Positions 63,651 through 64,000 of a stretch of 64,000 nt of DNA are shown here, in pieces. The stretch is taken from the NCBI GenBank assembly GCA_040217175.1, contig JAVJNT010000002.1, positions 310,001 to 374,000 of the forward strand, read 5' to 3'. The first letter of the stretch is position 1. The number at the start of each line of letters is the position of its first letter. This stretch comes from Phycisphaerales bacterium. Its GTDB lineage: Bacteria > Planctomycetota > Phycisphaerae > Phycisphaerales > UBA1924. The notes beneath the pieces are model-generated. The model saw nothing but the letters and a program-made list of their open reading frames with translations, did no database searches and was not told the origin of the DNA. A program made the position numbers and the translations under genes.

Positions 63651-63696
63651 GCCCTCCCACGGAAAGGCTAGCCGCTCAGCGTGCTGGTGGACCGGC

Positions 63697-64000
63697 CTAG
63701 CTGTGCAGGCCGGGGACCTTGCCCTGCCGACGCTCGGCGCTGTAGCGGTTCAGGGCGTTCTCGATGATCGGGTGGGCCGCCTCGGCGGGCATGATCTCGT
63801 CGACCTCGACGTCCTTGCTCTCGAGGACCTTGTAGTCCTCAAGGAAGCGCTTGAGCATCTTGAAGGTGTGCCGCGGGAAGTCGCTGGCGCTCTTGTAGTC
63901 GTCGTAGATGGGGTCCTGCTCGAGCACGGCGATGATCTTGTGGTCGGCCTGGCCCTCGTCGATCATGCTCATGAGCCCCACCGCCCGCGCCTGCACGAGG
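63697..64000 (-). CDS. ppa: Inorganic pyrophosphatase (5' part outside the window)
   Basis: About 100 C-terminal residues are in the window; the start lies beyond base 64000. VGLMSMIDEGQADHKIIAVL, DFPRHTFKMLKRFLEDYKVL and PIIENALNRYSAERR match family I inorganic pyrophosphatases, where the MxDxGxxDxKI block carries metal-binding residues. It hydrolyses the diphosphate made in biosynthesis. It is read in the same direction as the CHAD gene, 46 bases away, and the two are probably cotranscribed. Confidence 0.85.
   Translation of the reverse strand, partial: LVQARAVGLMSMIDEGQADHKIIAVLEQDPIYDDYKSASDFPRHTFKMLKRFLEDYKVLESKDVEVDEIMPAEAAHPIIENALNRYSAERRQGKVPGLHS

Overview
The window is GC-rich (roughly two thirds G+C) bacterial chromosome with tightly packed genes on both strands. 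It most likely comes from a planctomycete of the Phycisphaerae/Phycisphaerales type. The main reason is that seven secreted proteins end in paired dockerin-like repeats of the form DxDGDGxLTxFDFLxFQNxFxxGC, with a cysteine one to three residues from the C-terminus. In addition, a very large secreted subtilisin carries an N-terminal LEPR-x-LL motif, and lpxA and waaA show an LPS-bearing outer membrane. I saw no tRNA, rRNA, CRISPR array, insertion sequence or prophage.

Layout. 1-9.2 kb: 3' end of an NDUFA9/NmrA-like NAD-binding protein, an unknown protein with an RpoA-CTD-like N-terminus, RNase R, an MscS channel, a PhoX-like Tat-exported protein and a D-lactate dehydrogenase. 9.3-14.7 kb: the 1811-residue subtilisin, followed by a clear intrinsic terminator. 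15-20.5 kb: waaA, a TraT-like lipoprotein, a DUF1932-type dehydrogenase, PlsC and rarA. 20.5-31 kb: a thioredoxin/DUF3738 fusion, a pseudopilin, lipB and lpxA, an MBL hydrolase coupled to a TrmI-like methyltransferase, an M14 peptidase lipoprotein, and three dockerin-tailed exported proteins. 31-37.6 kb: a membrane-tethered ATP-grasp enzyme coupled to a META lipoprotein, diverging from an ECF sigma factor and its two-TM partner; then an acyl-CoA carboxylase beta subunit and small proteins. 37.7-46.7 kb: a TlpA-like protein, cardiolipin synthase, DUF58, an Eis-like acetyltransferase in a four-gene minus-strand run, and MoxR. 46.7-57.3 kb: a dockerin-tailed beta-helix protein, a PDZ/coiled-coil protein downstream of an ECF sigma/anti-sigma pair, tatC-tadA, LMW phosphatase, a TMEM143-like protein, cytochrome c and another dockerin-tailed protein. 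57.3-64 kb: a lamin-tail protein, a stand-alone nuoE, a tandem pair of dockerin-tailed paralogs, a CHAD protein and the 3' end of an inorganic pyrophosphatase.

How it fits together. Most of the window serves the envelope: LPS and phospholipid synthesis, Tat export, periplasmic thiol chemistry, two independent ECF-type envelope signalling units, and two kinds of surface-protein sorting tag (LEPR-x-LL at the N-terminus and dockerin-GC at the C-terminus). The least explained parts are the dockerin-GC protein set, the tandem paralog pair with its undescribed core domain (60041-62685), the thioredoxin-DUF3738 fusion, and the large periplasmic insertion in TatC.
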